From positions 1-62,054 of the forward strand of contig SHVA01000012.1 in NCBI GenBank assembly GCA_009691195.1: a DNA stretch of 62,054 nucleotides, read 5' to 3'. This DNA comes from Solirubrobacterales bacterium (GTDB taxonomy: Bacteria; Actinomycetota; Thermoleophilia; Solirubrobacterales; 70-9). Under the pieces are notes generated by a model that was not told the DNA's origin, did no database searches, and was given only the letters and a program-made list of their open reading frames with translations. The position numbers were made by a program, and so were the translations under genes. Of the stretch, positions 14,831-23,372 are shown piece by piece. Position 1 is the stretch's first letter. Every line of letters begins with the position of its first letter.

Positions 14831-17266
14831 GTGTTCGCGGCCTACGTCTCCGCGCTGGTACTGATCGTCGCCTCGCTGCTGATCGGGCGAAGCATCTTCA
14901 AGCTGCTCGGCCGTGAGGAGACGACCTGGCTGGAGCCGGTGGTGGGCTTTGCGGTCCTCTGCGTGGTCGGCTCGGGCAGCGCGCGGCTGCTCGACTCCGC
15001 CGGCGTGGCCGCCGCCGTTTGCGGGCTGCTGGCGCTCGGCGGCCTGATCGTCCTGCGCGGGCGCGTGGTCGATGCCCGCATTCTCAGGTTGGGCATCCCC
15101 GCGGCGCTCGTGGCGATCGCCCTGGCCTCGCTGCCATTCATCGCCAGCGGCGGGATGGGAATCCTCGGCGTGGGCGTCAACAACGACCTCGCCTCCCACC
15201 TGCTCTGGGCGGACTGGCTCCAGCACCAGCCCCACCCGACGCCGACCGGGGTGGCCAACGGCTACCCGGTCGGACCGCACTCGCTGATGGCGGTCCTCGG
15301 GGTCGTCTTCGGCTTCTCGATGACGGAGGCGGTGGTCGGGTTGCTGTTCGCCGTGGCCGGGATCACCGCGATCAGCACGATGGCCGCCCTCGGTGAGCTT
15401 CCCGGCTGGAAGCGGCTGCCCTCGGCGGTACTTGTCGCGCTCGCCTACCCCGCGGCGTCGGCCTTCGCGGTCGGGGGCTTCAAGGAGAACGTGATGGCGC
15501 TGTTCCTGCTCGGCTTCGCGCTCGCGCTCTGGCGGCTCGAGCGCAACTGGGCTGAACCGGACCGCGCGACGCTCGTCGCCCTCGGCCTGATTCCGGCGGG
15601 GATCATCTCCGCCTACAGCTACCAGGGGCTCTACTGGGTGATCGCATCGGCGGGCCTGCTCGCCGCGATCGGGGGACTCCGGGCCCTGAGGGCGGGCCGG
15701 CTGCGAGAGGAGCTGCGAAGGGCGGTCCCCGTAGCGGGGATCCCGCTCGCGGTCTTCCTGGTCATCGCCTCGACCGAGCTGGTGCGGGCGCGTACCTTCA
15801 ACGACGTCAGCGGCGTCCGAATCGTGGTCAACTCGAACGCCAAGCTGCGCGAGTCCATCTCTCCCTTCGAGGCCCTCGGCTCCTGGCCCAGCAGTGACTT
15901 CCTGCTCGGCAACACAGCTCTCGGCGGGCACCTCCTGTTCGCGGCCCTGGGACTGGCAGCCCTCGCCCTCGGGCTCTGGTGGTGGCTGCGCCGGGGAGCG
16001 CTGGCTCTGCCGGTGACGCTGCTCGGGGCCGGCCTGATCTACCTCGCGACCCTCTCCCAGGCCGGCCTCTACGTGCAGTCGAAGGCGCTGCTGGTTCCCG
16101 GGCCCCTGGTGATGCTGATCATCCTGCGGGGGCTGCTGGCGACAAGGGCTGAGCCCGCGGAGGCGTCGGACGAGGGCGCGCCCGGTGCAGGGTCCCGGAT
16201 CTGGAACCGGATCGGCTCGCCACCCGGCTGGCTCACCGGCGGCCTCGCGGTGGTCTTCGTGGCGGTCGCGGCCTACTCGTCCTTTCTCGCCCTGCGTGAC
16301 GCGGTGGTGGCACCGAACGCGCACGCCGATGAGCTCGCGAGCATCCGCGAGGACATCGGCGACGACTGGGTCCTCTCGCTGACCAGCGACCGCTTCACCG
16401 ACTACTTCCTCGAGAGCACGCGCGTCGGCAGTCCGACGCGCAACGCGCAGCAGGTGGTCCGCTCACGCACCGGCAAGTCCTACCGGCTCCCGCTCGATTT
16501 CGACTCGGTGGACTACAGCGTGCTCGACGCCTTCCCCTGGGTGTTGACCACCCGCGCCCGCTACCGCAGCGCGCCGCCGTCGAGCCTCGAGCTCTACCGC
16601 TCAACCCCCTCCTATGAGCTCTGGCGGCGGGTGGGCCCGGCGGCGATCAACACCCGCGTCTTCGGCGAGGAGGCTCGCCCGGGCAAGGTCCTCAACTGTG
16701 GCAAGGAGGACATAGCCACGGGCGAGAAGCGTGAGCTGGCGACCACCGCGACGATCATCTCCCCGCCGCCGGCGATCGGCAAGCGCGAAGACTGGGACCC
16801 GAGCGGGACCCTCGCGCCCGGCGGGTCGGCGAGCCAGGCACTTGAGCTGAAGCCGGGGACGTGGGAGCTGTCGCTCCAGTACCAGAGCCCGCTGGTCGGT
16901 ATCCGGGTCAAGGCCCCCGGGCTCGACATCCGCCTTCCGTCCGCGATGGACGGCGCGATCCCCTTCCGCTTCGGCCAGGGCCCGTTCTGGCCCGCAGGCC
17001 GGGTTGAGGTGCGCAAGGGGGGGCTGGTCCGGATCACGGCCGAGGCCGATGGCGTCTCGGGGATCCCCAGCCTGCTCGGGGTGGACCCCAGGGCGTCGAT
17101 CGGCAACATCGTCGCCGTGCAGCCCGGCACCTGGCGCCGCGTGCCCTTCAGGGACGCCTGCGGGGAGTACGTGGATCACTACCGGGTGCCCCCGGGCAAC
17201 GTCAAGAAGAAGCCGACGATCGTCCTGCCGCCGCCGCCGATCGAGGGCGTGCACGACACAGGCTGA
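14831..17266 (+). CDS. Large polytopic membrane protein, putative GT-C glycosyltransferase
   Basis: 811 residues with roughly 11-13 hydrophobic helices in the first 480, then a soluble domain of about 300 residues. After the first helices, VNNDLASHLLWADWLQHQ and NGYPVGPHSLMA resemble the Asp/His-containing outer loop and the YPxG element of GT-C enzymes (ArnT/PMT-like), which take sugars from polyprenyl-phosphate donors. The late region contains ELKPGTWELSLQYQSP, a beta-rich segment like those of extracytoplasmic carbohydrate-binding domains. GTG 14831 is 6 bp after the GT2 polyprenyl-phosphate sugar synthase-like gene, which makes the donor/user pairing attractive. No firm family match can be claimed by eye. 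Confidence 0.7.
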   Translation: MFAAYVSALVLIVASLLIGRSIFKLLGREETTWLEPVVGFAVLCVVGSGSARLLDSAGVAAAVCGLLALGGLIVLRGRVVDARILRLGIPAALVAIALASLPFIASGGMGILGVGVNNDLASHLLWADWLQHQPHPTPTGVANGYPVGPHSLMAVLGVVFGFSMTEAVVGLLFAVAGITAISTMAALGELPGWKRLPSAVLVALAYPAASAFAVGGFKENVMALFLLGFALALWRLERNWAEPDRATLVALGLIPAGIISAYSYQGLYWVIASAGLLAAIGGLRALRAGRLREELRRAVPVAGIPLAVFLVIASTELVRARTFNDVSGVRIVVNSNAKLRESISPFEALGSWPSSDFLLGNTALGGHLLFAALGLAALALGLWWWLRRGALALPVTLLGAGLIYLATLSQAGLYVQSKALLVPGPLVMLIILRGLLATRAEPAEASDEGAPGAGSRIWNRIGSPPGWLTGGLAVVFVAVAAYSSFLALRDAVVAPNAHADELASIREDIGDDWVLSLTSDRFTDYFLESTRVGSPTRNAQQVVRSRTGKSYRLPLDFDSVDYSVLDAFPWVLTTRARYRSAPPSSLELYRSTPSYELWRRVGPAAINTRVFGEEARPGKVLNCGKEDIATGEKRELATTATIISPPPAIGKREDWDPSGTLAPGGSASQALELKPGTWELSLQYQSPLVGIRVKAPGLDIRLPSAMDGAIPFRFGQGPFWPAGRVEVRKGGLVRITAEADGVSGIPSLLGVDPRASIGNIVAVQPGTWRRVPFRDACGEYVDHYRVPPGNVKKKPTIVLPPPPIEGVHDTG

Positions 17267-17280
17267 CCGGGTTGGGGCGC

Positions 17281-18228
17281 TCAGCCGGCACGGTAGGCCG
17301 GGAAGAAGCCTCGCGGCGCCTCGACCCCCCGGCTCAGATCCGCATAGGCGTCAGGACCACAGACGATCTCGTGGGTGCGAAAGGGCTCGGTGCGGTTGGC
17401 GAAGCCCCGCTTGAAGCGCTCCAGCGAGTCCCCCGGTTCGACGCCGCCGCCGAGGCTGAGCGGAAGCTCCAGCTCACCCGCGTGGGAGATCATCGCTGCG
17501 AATACGTTCTTCATCGGCGAGTCCTCGAGCGCGAAGTCCGCAATGCCGCCGAGGAAATAGTGGAGGTAGCCGTCGCTCCGGGCCATGATCGCCGCAGCGC
17601 CGACTTCGTCACCGGGGCTGGGCGGCGACGTGTGCGTCGCCGTGACCAGGAACGCCCGCTCGGCGGCGAGGGCTGCCGCCAGGTACTCACGGGAGAAGCG
17701 GTAGCGCGCGGCCGCTCCCACACGCTCCATCGTCTCGCCATAGACGCGCTCGAACGCCTGCACGTGCTCCTCCTCGATCGCCCGGCCCGCCCTCACCGCC
17801 GTGACCCAGCCGCGGCGGGCGTTCTGGGCGATCTGCTCGGCGAGCCGCTTGCGGATCTTCGGCTCCAGCGAGGGGTCGGCGATCTGGAGCTCGGAGCGGG
17901 TGGTGCCGCCGGCGAGGCTGGGCGCCCCGACACGATCGCGGACGAAGAGGCTGACGAGGCCCGTGGCGCTCCAGTCAACCTCGGCGGGGTCGGGAGGCGC
18001 GGCGAGCGCCGGAGACGCCCCCGGGTAGCCGTAAGGAGAGATCGCGTCAAACTGCTCGCCGCCGCGGATCGCCCTCACCAGCACCGGCAGGGTCACGGGC
18101 TCGGGGCCGCCCTCGATCCGGACGCTGTGGGTCGCCGACTCGGCGGCGAGAAACCCGGGGGAGCGGAAGAATTCCGGCGAGGAGGCGGCGAGGCCGCCGT
18201 CCTCGATCAGCTCGGCGCGCAGGCTCAT
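17281..18228 (-). CDS. FemAB/GNAT-like aminoacyl- or acyltransferase
   Basis: 315 residues with the layout of the FemAB-like (BioF2-type, Acetyltransf_6) acyltransferases. The N-terminal part holds AISPYGYPGASPAL; the C-terminal GNAT-like part has YLHYFLGGIADFALEDSPMK, LSLGGGVEPGDSLERFKRGF and THEIVCGPDAYADL. Members of this group attach amino acids or acyl groups to cell-wall or exopolysaccharide precursors. Its start overlaps the stop of the upstream GNAT gene (ATGA), so the pair is translationally coupled. It is the last gene of the minus-strand unit that begins at 22438. Donor and acceptor are unknown. Confidence 0.78.
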   Translation of the reverse strand: MSLRAELIEDGGLAASSPEFFRSPGFLAAESATHSVRIEGGPEPVTLPVLVRAIRGGEQFDAISPYGYPGASPALAAPPDPAEVDWSATGLVSLFVRDRVGAPSLAGGTTRSELQIADPSLEPKIRKRLAEQIAQNARRGWVTAVRAGRAIEEEHVQAFERVYGETMERVGAAARYRFSREYLAAALAAERAFLVTATHTSPPSPGDEVGAAAIMARSDGYLHYFLGGIADFALEDSPMKNVFAAMISHAGELELPLSLGGGVEPGDSLERFKRGFANRTEPFRTHEIVCGPDAYADLSRGVEAPRGFFPAYRAG

Positions 18229-18758
18229 TCCTCCGGCGGCTCGGGCTGGTCCTCGGGAAAGCCGCCCCAGACCTCGACGTCGACCAGCTCATCGCCGTGG
18301 CGGACGTGGCGGCGCATGACGCCCTCCTGCTTCCAGCCGTTGTAGATCACGGCCTTCTTCGCGGCCTCGTTGCCGGCGGGGATCCGGCCGTAGACCTTGT
18401 GGGCGCCGAACTCCTCATACGCCCGTTTGTTGGTCAGTCGCTCGGCCTCCCGGCCAACGCCCTTGCCGGCCACCCTCTCGTCGCCCACGATCGTCCCCAG
18501 CTCCGGTGCCGTCTGGCGCCCGACTCCGTACAGGGCCGTGTAGCCGACAGCCTCGTCGATGCCCTCAAAGGCGATCGCCCACTTCCGGTCCTCGCCCGAG
18601 GCGTCCATCGCCCGCTGCACCCACCCGCGTGCGTCATCGAGCGTGAACTCATCGCGGTGCTCGAGCAGGTTCGCCGTCGCCGCCGGGCTGTTGAACCAGC
18701 CGTGCACGGCCTCGGCGTCCTCGGCCGTGAACTTCCTCAACGAGACTCCGCGTGCCAC
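18225..18758 (-). CDS. GNAT N-acetyltransferase, RimJ/RimL-like
   Basis: 177 residues of the GNAT fold. It begins VSLRKFTAEDAEAVHGWFNS, the RimJ/RimL and sugar-N-acetyltransferase pattern, and has the acetyl-CoA loop in VGDERVAGKGVGREAERL (Gly-rich) and KVYGRIPAGNEAAKKAVIYN near the end. In a glycan locus it most likely acetylates an amino-sugar or works with the FemAB-like neighbour, whose start lies inside its stop codon. Protein N-acetylation cannot be excluded. The start is GTG at 18758, 21 bp after the preceding gene. Confidence 0.8.
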   Translation of the reverse strand: MARGVSLRKFTAEDAEAVHGWFNSPAATANLLEHRDEFTLDDARGWVQRAMDASGEDRKWAIAFEGIDEAVGYTALYGVGRQTAPELGTIVGDERVAGKGVGREAERLTNKRAYEEFGAHKVYGRIPAGNEAAKKAVIYNGWKQEGVMRRHVRHGDELVDVEVWGGFPEDQPEPPEE

Positions 18759-18779
18759 GGCTTCAGTATCAAGCAGATC

Positions 18780-19529
18780 TCAGCCGCGGGTTTCGAGCTC
18801 GTCCATCGAAGCGAGGTAGGGGGCCGCCCAAGGGCAACCGCGCACCTGGCGCCGGTAGAGCCGGCGATAGCCGCGGAGTCGCCGCAGCAGCGCCCGCTGG
18901 GAGATCGAGGATGAGCCGGCGCCGAGCGCCGACTGCGAGGCGATCGTGCGATTGGCAATCGAGAGCGGCTCCGGGAGCACGGCCATGGAGCCCAGCTCGC
19001 CGGCGGCGAGCCATCTGCTGGCTTCGGGATGGGACGCGAGCAGGCGCTTGTTGTCGCGGGGCCCTTTGACCATCGCGTAGTTGTTGGTTGAGCAGGTCCA
19101 GGCCGGCGGCGAGGACGGCAGAAACCTTCGACGCCACAGGTAGACACGGTGCCCGATGCCGTTGGGCACCTGGACGTGGGTCGTGGACCAGCGGACGCCT
19201 GCGCTTCGCGGCTGAAGCGCCCCCGCCGCGCGGGTCGCAGCGATGGGCGCGAACCAATCGTCGTCGTCCACGGGGAGCACCAGCGAGCCGTCCGGGATCT
19301 GATCCCATCCTGTACGCGTGGCGCCCTCGACCCGCGAGTGATTGAGGGCGGCGATCTCAGCCACCCGCCGGCGGAAGCGGTGGAACGGCGTCCTGAACGT
19401 ACGGTTCCAGAGATCCAGCCTGGGAGTGAACTTCTCACTGACCTGCGCGAGGAAGGCCTCCTCGTCGGCCCAGTCGACTGTCTGCCTGACCCAGATGTGG
19501 ACCGGGGACCCTGCTCCGGGATCGGTCAG
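18780..19529 (-). CDS. Putative GT-A glycosyltransferase with apparent CTG start
   Basis: 249 residues if it starts at CTG 19527-19529. LVLPVDDDDWFAP near residue 92 is a DDD/DxD-type metal-nucleotide site as in GT-A glycosyltransferases, and FTPRLDLWNRTF near residue 38 recalls putative rhamnosyl transferases. The only standard start in the frame is GTG 19364, which would remove 55 residues including the FTPRLDLW stretch. Between 19364 and an in-frame stop near 19601 there is no ATG, GTG or TTG. The CTG sits in a CTGA overlap with the stop of the upstream sugar-transferase gene, with AGGAG just upstream. Other junctions in this operon use the same 4-bp overlap with ATG. Function is tentative. 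Confidence 0.6.
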   Translation of the reverse strand: MTDPGAGSPVHIWVRQTVDWADEEAFLAQVSEKFTPRLDLWNRTFRTPFHRFRRRVAEIAALNHSRVEGATRTGWDQIPDGSLVLPVDDDDWFAPIAATRAAGALQPRSAGVRWSTTHVQVPNGIGHRVYLWRRRFLPSSPPAWTCSTNNYAMVKGPRDNKRLLASHPEASRWLAAGELGSMAVLPEPLSIANRTIASQSALGAGSSSISQRALLRRLRGYRRLYRRQVRGCPWAAPYLASMDELETRG

Positions 19530-20194
19530 CGCTCCTCCCCCTCTCGCTCCGGCGCCTCCCTCTCGGCCGCGCGCCGCAGCGGGGAGTCCTCACCGGATCC
19601 CGCGTAGCGGTCGCTTGCCTCCAGGCCGCCGCCCCTGACCAGGACGGCGGGGGTGAGGGCGAGGATCCTGAGGTCGAGGCGGAGGGAACGGTGCTCGGCG
19701 TACCAGACATCGAGCTCGATCCGCTGCTCCCAGGGGATGCCGGTCCGTCCGTGGATCTGGGCCCAGCCGGTGACGCCGGGCTTGAGCTCGAGGCGGCGGC
19801 GCTGGCGCGGCGTGTACAGCTCCACCTGGGCCGGCAGCGTCGCACGGGGGCCGACGATCGCCATCTCTCCCTTGAGCACGTTGACCAGGTTCGGCAGCTC
19901 GTCGAGCGAGAAGCGACGCAGGACCCTGCCGGCGCCGGTGATCCTGGGGTCCCCCGCAACCACCGCGGTTCCCACCCCGACGGGGTCGGAGCCGCCCTTC
20001 ATCGTTCGCAGCTTCCAGAGCTCGAACTCCTCACCGCCGAGGCCGACGCGCCGTTGCCGGTAGATCACCGGCCCGCGCGAGCCGAGCTTGATCGCGATCG
20101 CCGAGAGCAGCAGGACCGGCGAGGCGAGCGCCAGCCCGAGCACGGCGATGGCGAGGCCGGCGACCCGCGGGAGCCCGCGGCGCGGCTCGCTCAT
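19526..20194 (-). CDS. Undecaprenyl-phosphate sugar phosphotransferase (initiating PGT)
   Basis: 222 residues of the bacterial sugar transferase family (PF02397, WbaP/PglC catalytic core), which starts glycan assembly by moving a sugar-1-phosphate from a nucleotide sugar to undecaprenyl phosphate. It has a single N-terminal hydrophobic hairpin (AGLAIAVLGLALASPVLLL), VIYRQRRVGLGGEEFELWKL, the catalytic DE in RRFSLDELPNLVNVLKGEMA, and KPGVTGWAQIHGRTG. This is the short monotopic form without the extra N-terminal membrane bundle of WbaP. ATG 20194 overlaps the stop of the upstream GT2 gene (ATGA). A frame open to 20551 is antisense-like in composition and was not used. The C-terminus is unusually charged (ends EREGEER). 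Confidence 0.88.
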   Translation of the reverse strand: MSEPRRGLPRVAGLAIAVLGLALASPVLLLSAIAIKLGSRGPVIYRQRRVGLGGEEFELWKLRTMKGGSDPVGVGTAVVAGDPRITGAGRVLRRFSLDELPNLVNVLKGEMAIVGPRATLPAQVELYTPRQRRRLELKPGVTGWAQIHGRTGIPWEQRIELDVWYAEHRSLRLDLRILALTPAVLVRGGGLEASDRYAGSGEDSPLRRAAEREAPEREGEER

Positions 20195-21324
20195 CGCGTC
20201 CCCTCGACCTTCTCCCAGCCGATCGGGACGGCGCCCGCGCGGACCCGATCCCAGAGGCCGACGGCGATCGAGGCCGTGACGGTGACGTAGTAGTAGGCGA
20301 CTCGGAACGGAAGGAACGGGACGAAGCGGCCGAGGGCCGCTGCCGCCAGCAACCCGAGCTGGAGCGCCAGGGTCACCGAGTAGACGCTGCCGTCGCCGAG
20401 TAGGGCGAGGTTGGCTCCCAGTGCGACCAGGTGCAGCCAGGGCGTCAGGTAGCGCAAGAGGCGATGGGAGTAGATCTCCAGCATGTAGGCGGGTGAGTAT
20501 CCGCGCGGGTTGAGCATTCCCCACTTCAGCATCACGTCCCAGAGGCCCCACATCATCCGGCGCTTGCGGCGGAACTCACCCTCGACGGTCGGGGCCATCC
20601 GCTCCTCGGCGAGCGCGGAGGGCTCGTACTGCGCGCGCCAGCCGCGCTTGGTCAGCTCGTAGGGGAAGCCGATGTCCTGGCCCCGGCTCGGGTGGAGCTC
20701 GAGGTAGGCCTCTCGGCGGACCGCGTAGATGGCGCCGTTGCCGGCGGTGATCCCCGCCAGCCTGGACTCCCGCTCGCGCAGCGCCATCTCGTAGCGCCAG
20801 TAGAGGCCCTCCTGGTTGCCGCCATCGCCGCCGAGGAAGCGGACCTGGCCGCAGACGTAGCCGACATCGCCGGCCGCGAACGCGTCGACCAGGCGCCGGA
20901 GCGCGCCGGGGCGCCAGAAGCTGTTGGCATCGGAGAAGGCGAGGATCTCGCCGTGCGCCGTCTTCACCGCGGCGTTGAGCGCCGCGACCTTGCCGCCGCG
21001 CGGCAGCTCCAGCACCGAATCGGCGCCGGCTTCCCGGGCCAGCTCGACGGTGCGGTCAGCCGAGCCGTCGGAGGCCACGATCAACTCCAGGCGATCACGG
21101 GGATAGTCGAGCGCCAGCGCGTTCCGGACCTTGTCGGCGATCACCGCCTGCTCGTCATAGGCGGCGACGATCAGCGTCACCCTCGGCGGTGGCTCGGCGG
21201 CGGCCCGGCTGGAGTCGCGGCGATCCCGGCGCAGCGCGGTGATCCCCGCCAGCAACAGCGGGTAGCCGACATGGGCATAGACGATCAGGCCGATCGCGGC
21301 CCAGAAGACGATCTGTAGCGCCAC
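20191..21324 (-). CDS. Membrane GT2-family glycosyltransferase
   Basis: 377 residues. One N-terminal membrane helix (IVFWAAIGLIVYAHVGYPLL) leads into a GT2 domain with VTLIVAAYDEQAVIADKVRN, LIVASDGSADRTVELAREAG, FSDANSFWRPGALR (DxN/DxD site) and YELTKRGWRAQYEP, ending in two or three further helices. The layout matches processive or membrane-tethered GT2 enzymes of exopolysaccharide loci. The start is GTG 21324, 7 bp after the preceding stop, and the end overlaps the sugar transferase by ATGA. It likely adds an early sugar to the lipid-linked product of that initiating enzyme; this is inference from position. Confidence 0.87.
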   Translation of the reverse strand: MALQIVFWAAIGLIVYAHVGYPLLLAGITALRRDRRDSSRAAAEPPPRVTLIVAAYDEQAVIADKVRNALALDYPRDRLELIVASDGSADRTVELAREAGADSVLELPRGGKVAALNAAVKTAHGEILAFSDANSFWRPGALRRLVDAFAAGDVGYVCGQVRFLGGDGGNQEGLYWRYEMALRERESRLAGITAGNGAIYAVRREAYLELHPSRGQDIGFPYELTKRGWRAQYEPSALAEERMAPTVEGEFRRKRRMMWGLWDVMLKWGMLNPRGYSPAYMLEIYSHRLLRYLTPWLHLVALGANLALLGDGSVYSVTLALQLGLLAAAALGRFVPFLPFRVAYYYVTVTASIAVGLWDRVRAGAVPIGWEKVEGTR

Positions 21325-21331
21325 GGGTGGA

Positions 21332-22438
21332 TTATCTCCGCAGCAGGCCCTCGTACATCTCGAGGGTGCTGCGGCCGATCTCCTCCCACGAGGAGGGACC
21401 GGCCGCCACCGCCCCGGCGGCAGCAGCCATCCGCTCCCTCGCGGCGGGATCGGCGAGCAGCTCCCGGAGCACCTCGGCCAGGGCCGCCGGGTCCTCGGGC
21501 GGGACCAGGCGGGCAGCCCCCTGCGCGGCGATCTCGGGAAAGCCGCCGACGGCGCTGAGCACCATCGGCCGGCCGAAGGCGAGCGCCGTGTAGAGGACGC
21601 CCGACTGTTCGATGTTGCGGTAGGGCAGAGCCACGAGGTCGGCCCGTCGCATGAAGGCGGGGATCTCCGGGTCGGGGACGAAGCGATCGACGAAGCGGAC
21701 GGTCCCGGGGGCCTCGGCGGCGAGGCGATAAAGCTCGCCGAGCGGCATCCGCGGCATCCCCACGATCCAGAGCTCGGCGCCCTCGAGCTCGCGAAATGCC
21801 CGAAGCAGGACGTCGGTTCCCTTGTAGGGCCTGATCAACCCGAAAGCGAGGATGACCGGGCCCTCGACCGCCGCCAGCTCCGGGGGCAGCGGCCGCTCAT
21901 CGGGTTGGCGGGTGAGGTAGCCGAAGGCGCCGTGCGGGATCGTGTGCAGGCGCTCGGCCGGAACGCCGAAGGCAGCCTGCAGCCGGCACTCCCCGTGCTC
22001 GCTGTGGACGACCACGGCGTCCATCTCCCCCAGCAGCCGCGCCAGCTTGCGCCCCAGCCGGCTCTCCGGTGGCGGCAGCCGGTAATGCATCGTGAAGACG
22101 CGGGGGCGCTTGGAGGGCAGCAGCCGGCGGTCGAGGCCCGGCAGCGGCAGCCACTGGTAGTGGACGACGTCGGCGTCGCGGGCCGCACGCCCGTAGGCGA
22201 GCATCTCGGGCCCGTGCTCGACGGCGCGCAGCAGCCGGCGGGCCCTGGCCGAGCCCACCCTCGCCGCCAGCCCGTAGAAGCGCTCGTCCACCGTGTAGCC
22301 GCTCTCGCGCGGCACGGGCCCATAAGGGAACCGGCTCGTGATCAGCTCGACCTCGGCGCCCGCGCGGGTCAGCGCCGCGCACAGAGCGTGGTCGTAGGGA
22401 GGGGTGTAGGCGGGCGGATCGACGATCTGTACGCGCAT
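21332..22438 (-). CDS. GT4-family glycosyltransferase
   Basis: 368 residues. It begins RVQIVDPPAYTPPYDHALCA and carries HYQWLPLPGLDRRLLPSKRP and VVHSEHGECRLQAAFGVP. The donor domain has VILAFGLIRPYKGTDVLLRA, LVALPYRNIEQSGVLYTALA (E-x7-E-like region) and GGFPEIAAQGAARLVPPEDP. ATG 22438 is the first gene of a six-gene minus-strand unit running to 17281. A -10-like CAGAAT lies 8 nt upstream, suggesting a leaderless transcript. It is divergent from the GT2 at 22455 with only 16 bp between start codons. Confidence 0.87.
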   Translation of the reverse strand: MRVQIVDPPAYTPPYDHALCAALTRAGAEVELITSRFPYGPVPRESGYTVDERFYGLAARVGSARARRLLRAVEHGPEMLAYGRAARDADVVHYQWLPLPGLDRRLLPSKRPRVFTMHYRLPPPESRLGRKLARLLGEMDAVVVHSEHGECRLQAAFGVPAERLHTIPHGAFGYLTRQPDERPLPPELAAVEGPVILAFGLIRPYKGTDVLLRAFRELEGAELWIVGMPRMPLGELYRLAAEAPGTVRFVDRFVPDPEIPAFMRRADLVALPYRNIEQSGVLYTALAFGRPMVLSAVGGFPEIAAQGAARLVPPEDPAALAEVLRELLADPAARERMAAAAGAVAAGPSSWEEIGRSTLEMYEGLLRR

Positions 22439-22446
22439 CGGCGAGC

Positions 22447-22452
22447 ATTCTG
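22447..22452 (-). promoter_or_regulatory. -10-like element of a probable leaderless promoter
   Basis: Minus-strand CAGAAT (four of six to TATAAT) ends 8 nt before ATG 22438. It lies in a 16-bp divergent gap, where a promoter with a normal leader cannot fit without entering the other gene. Confidence 0.3.
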
Positions 22453-22454
22453 GC

Positions 22455-23372
22455 GTGCGCCTCTCCTATTGCGTCGTCAACACCAGCTCCCGCGAGCTCG
22501 TTCTCGCCTGCATCGAGGCGATCGAGCGCACCACGCCGTCGGGCATCGAGCACGAGATCCTGGTCCTCGACAACGCCTCCGACGACGGCTCCGTGGAGGC
22601 GCTCAGGGGCCTCGGGGGGAAGCTCAGGCTGATAGCGCGCAGCCGCCGGGCGGGCAAGGCCGAGAACGACAGCGCGCTGCTGCGCGAGGCGAAGGGGGAG
22701 CTCTGCCTGCTGCTGAACGAGGACGCCGAGCTCCAGCCGGAGGCGGCCGAGGCGCTGCTCGCCGCCCTGGAGGCCGACCCGCGCGCCGCCGTGGCGGGGG
22801 CGCAGCTGCTCGACTCCGACGGCACCCCGGTCGCCTGCGCCTGGCGGCTTCCCGGCCTCGGCACCGCCGTGGCCGGAGCGCTCTTCCTTCACCGCCGGTT
22901 CACCGTGCAGAGCGGCGGCACCGAGACCAGAGCCGTGGGCTGGGTCCAGTCGAGCGCGATGCTCGTCCGCCGCGAGGCCGCCGCGGAGGTCGGCTACCTC
23001 GACCGGGCATTCTTCGTCTACTCCGACGAGACCGACTTCTGCAAGCGGCTGCGCGATGCCGGCCACGAGATCCTGCACGTCCCCTCGGCGCGGGCGATCC
23101 ACCACGACCAGCTCGCCTCCGACGTCAACGCCGGTGAGCGGCGAATCGTCGAGTTCCACCGAAACCGCGACCTCTACCTGCGAAAGCACGAGGGGCGGCT
23201 GACCGCCTTCCTGCTGCGCCCGCTGCTCGCCTTTCCCTACCTCGTGCGCGCGATAGGGGCACTGGTGCTCCCTGGGCACTCCTCCCGCCGCTACCTCACG
23301 AACGCTCGCCAGGCGCTTCGTCCGGCCCACGGCGAGGGCATTCGCGAGGCGGCTGAGCGCTACAACCGCTAG
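22455..23372 (+). CDS. GT2-family glycosyltransferase (rhamnosyltransferase-like)
   Basis: 305 residues. The GT-A domain starts RLSYCVVNTSSRELVLACIE, with ILVLDNASDDGSVEALRGL, LLLNEDAELQPEAAEALLAA (DxD-like E-D-A-E) and FFVYSDETDFCKRLRDAGHE. This is the WcaE/rhamnosyltransferase-like branch with the NxDxx and DETDFC elements. Its C-terminal third is rich in Arg and has a weak hydrophobic stretch. The start is GTG 22455. Its TAG and the stop of the convergent flippase share a CTAG at 23369-23372. It stands alone on the plus strand between two minus-strand units. Confidence 0.87.
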   Translation: MRLSYCVVNTSSRELVLACIEAIERTTPSGIEHEILVLDNASDDGSVEALRGLGGKLRLIARSRRAGKAENDSALLREAKGELCLLLNEDAELQPEAAEALLAALEADPRAAVAGAQLLDSDGTPVACAWRLPGLGTAVAGALFLHRRFTVQSGGTETRAVGWVQSSAMLVRREAAAEVGYLDRAFFVYSDETDFCKRLRDAGHEILHVPSARAIHHDQLASDVNAGERRIVEFHRNRDLYLRKHEGRLTAFLLRPLLAFPYLVRAIGALVLPGHSSRRYLTNARQALRPAHGEGIREAAERYNR

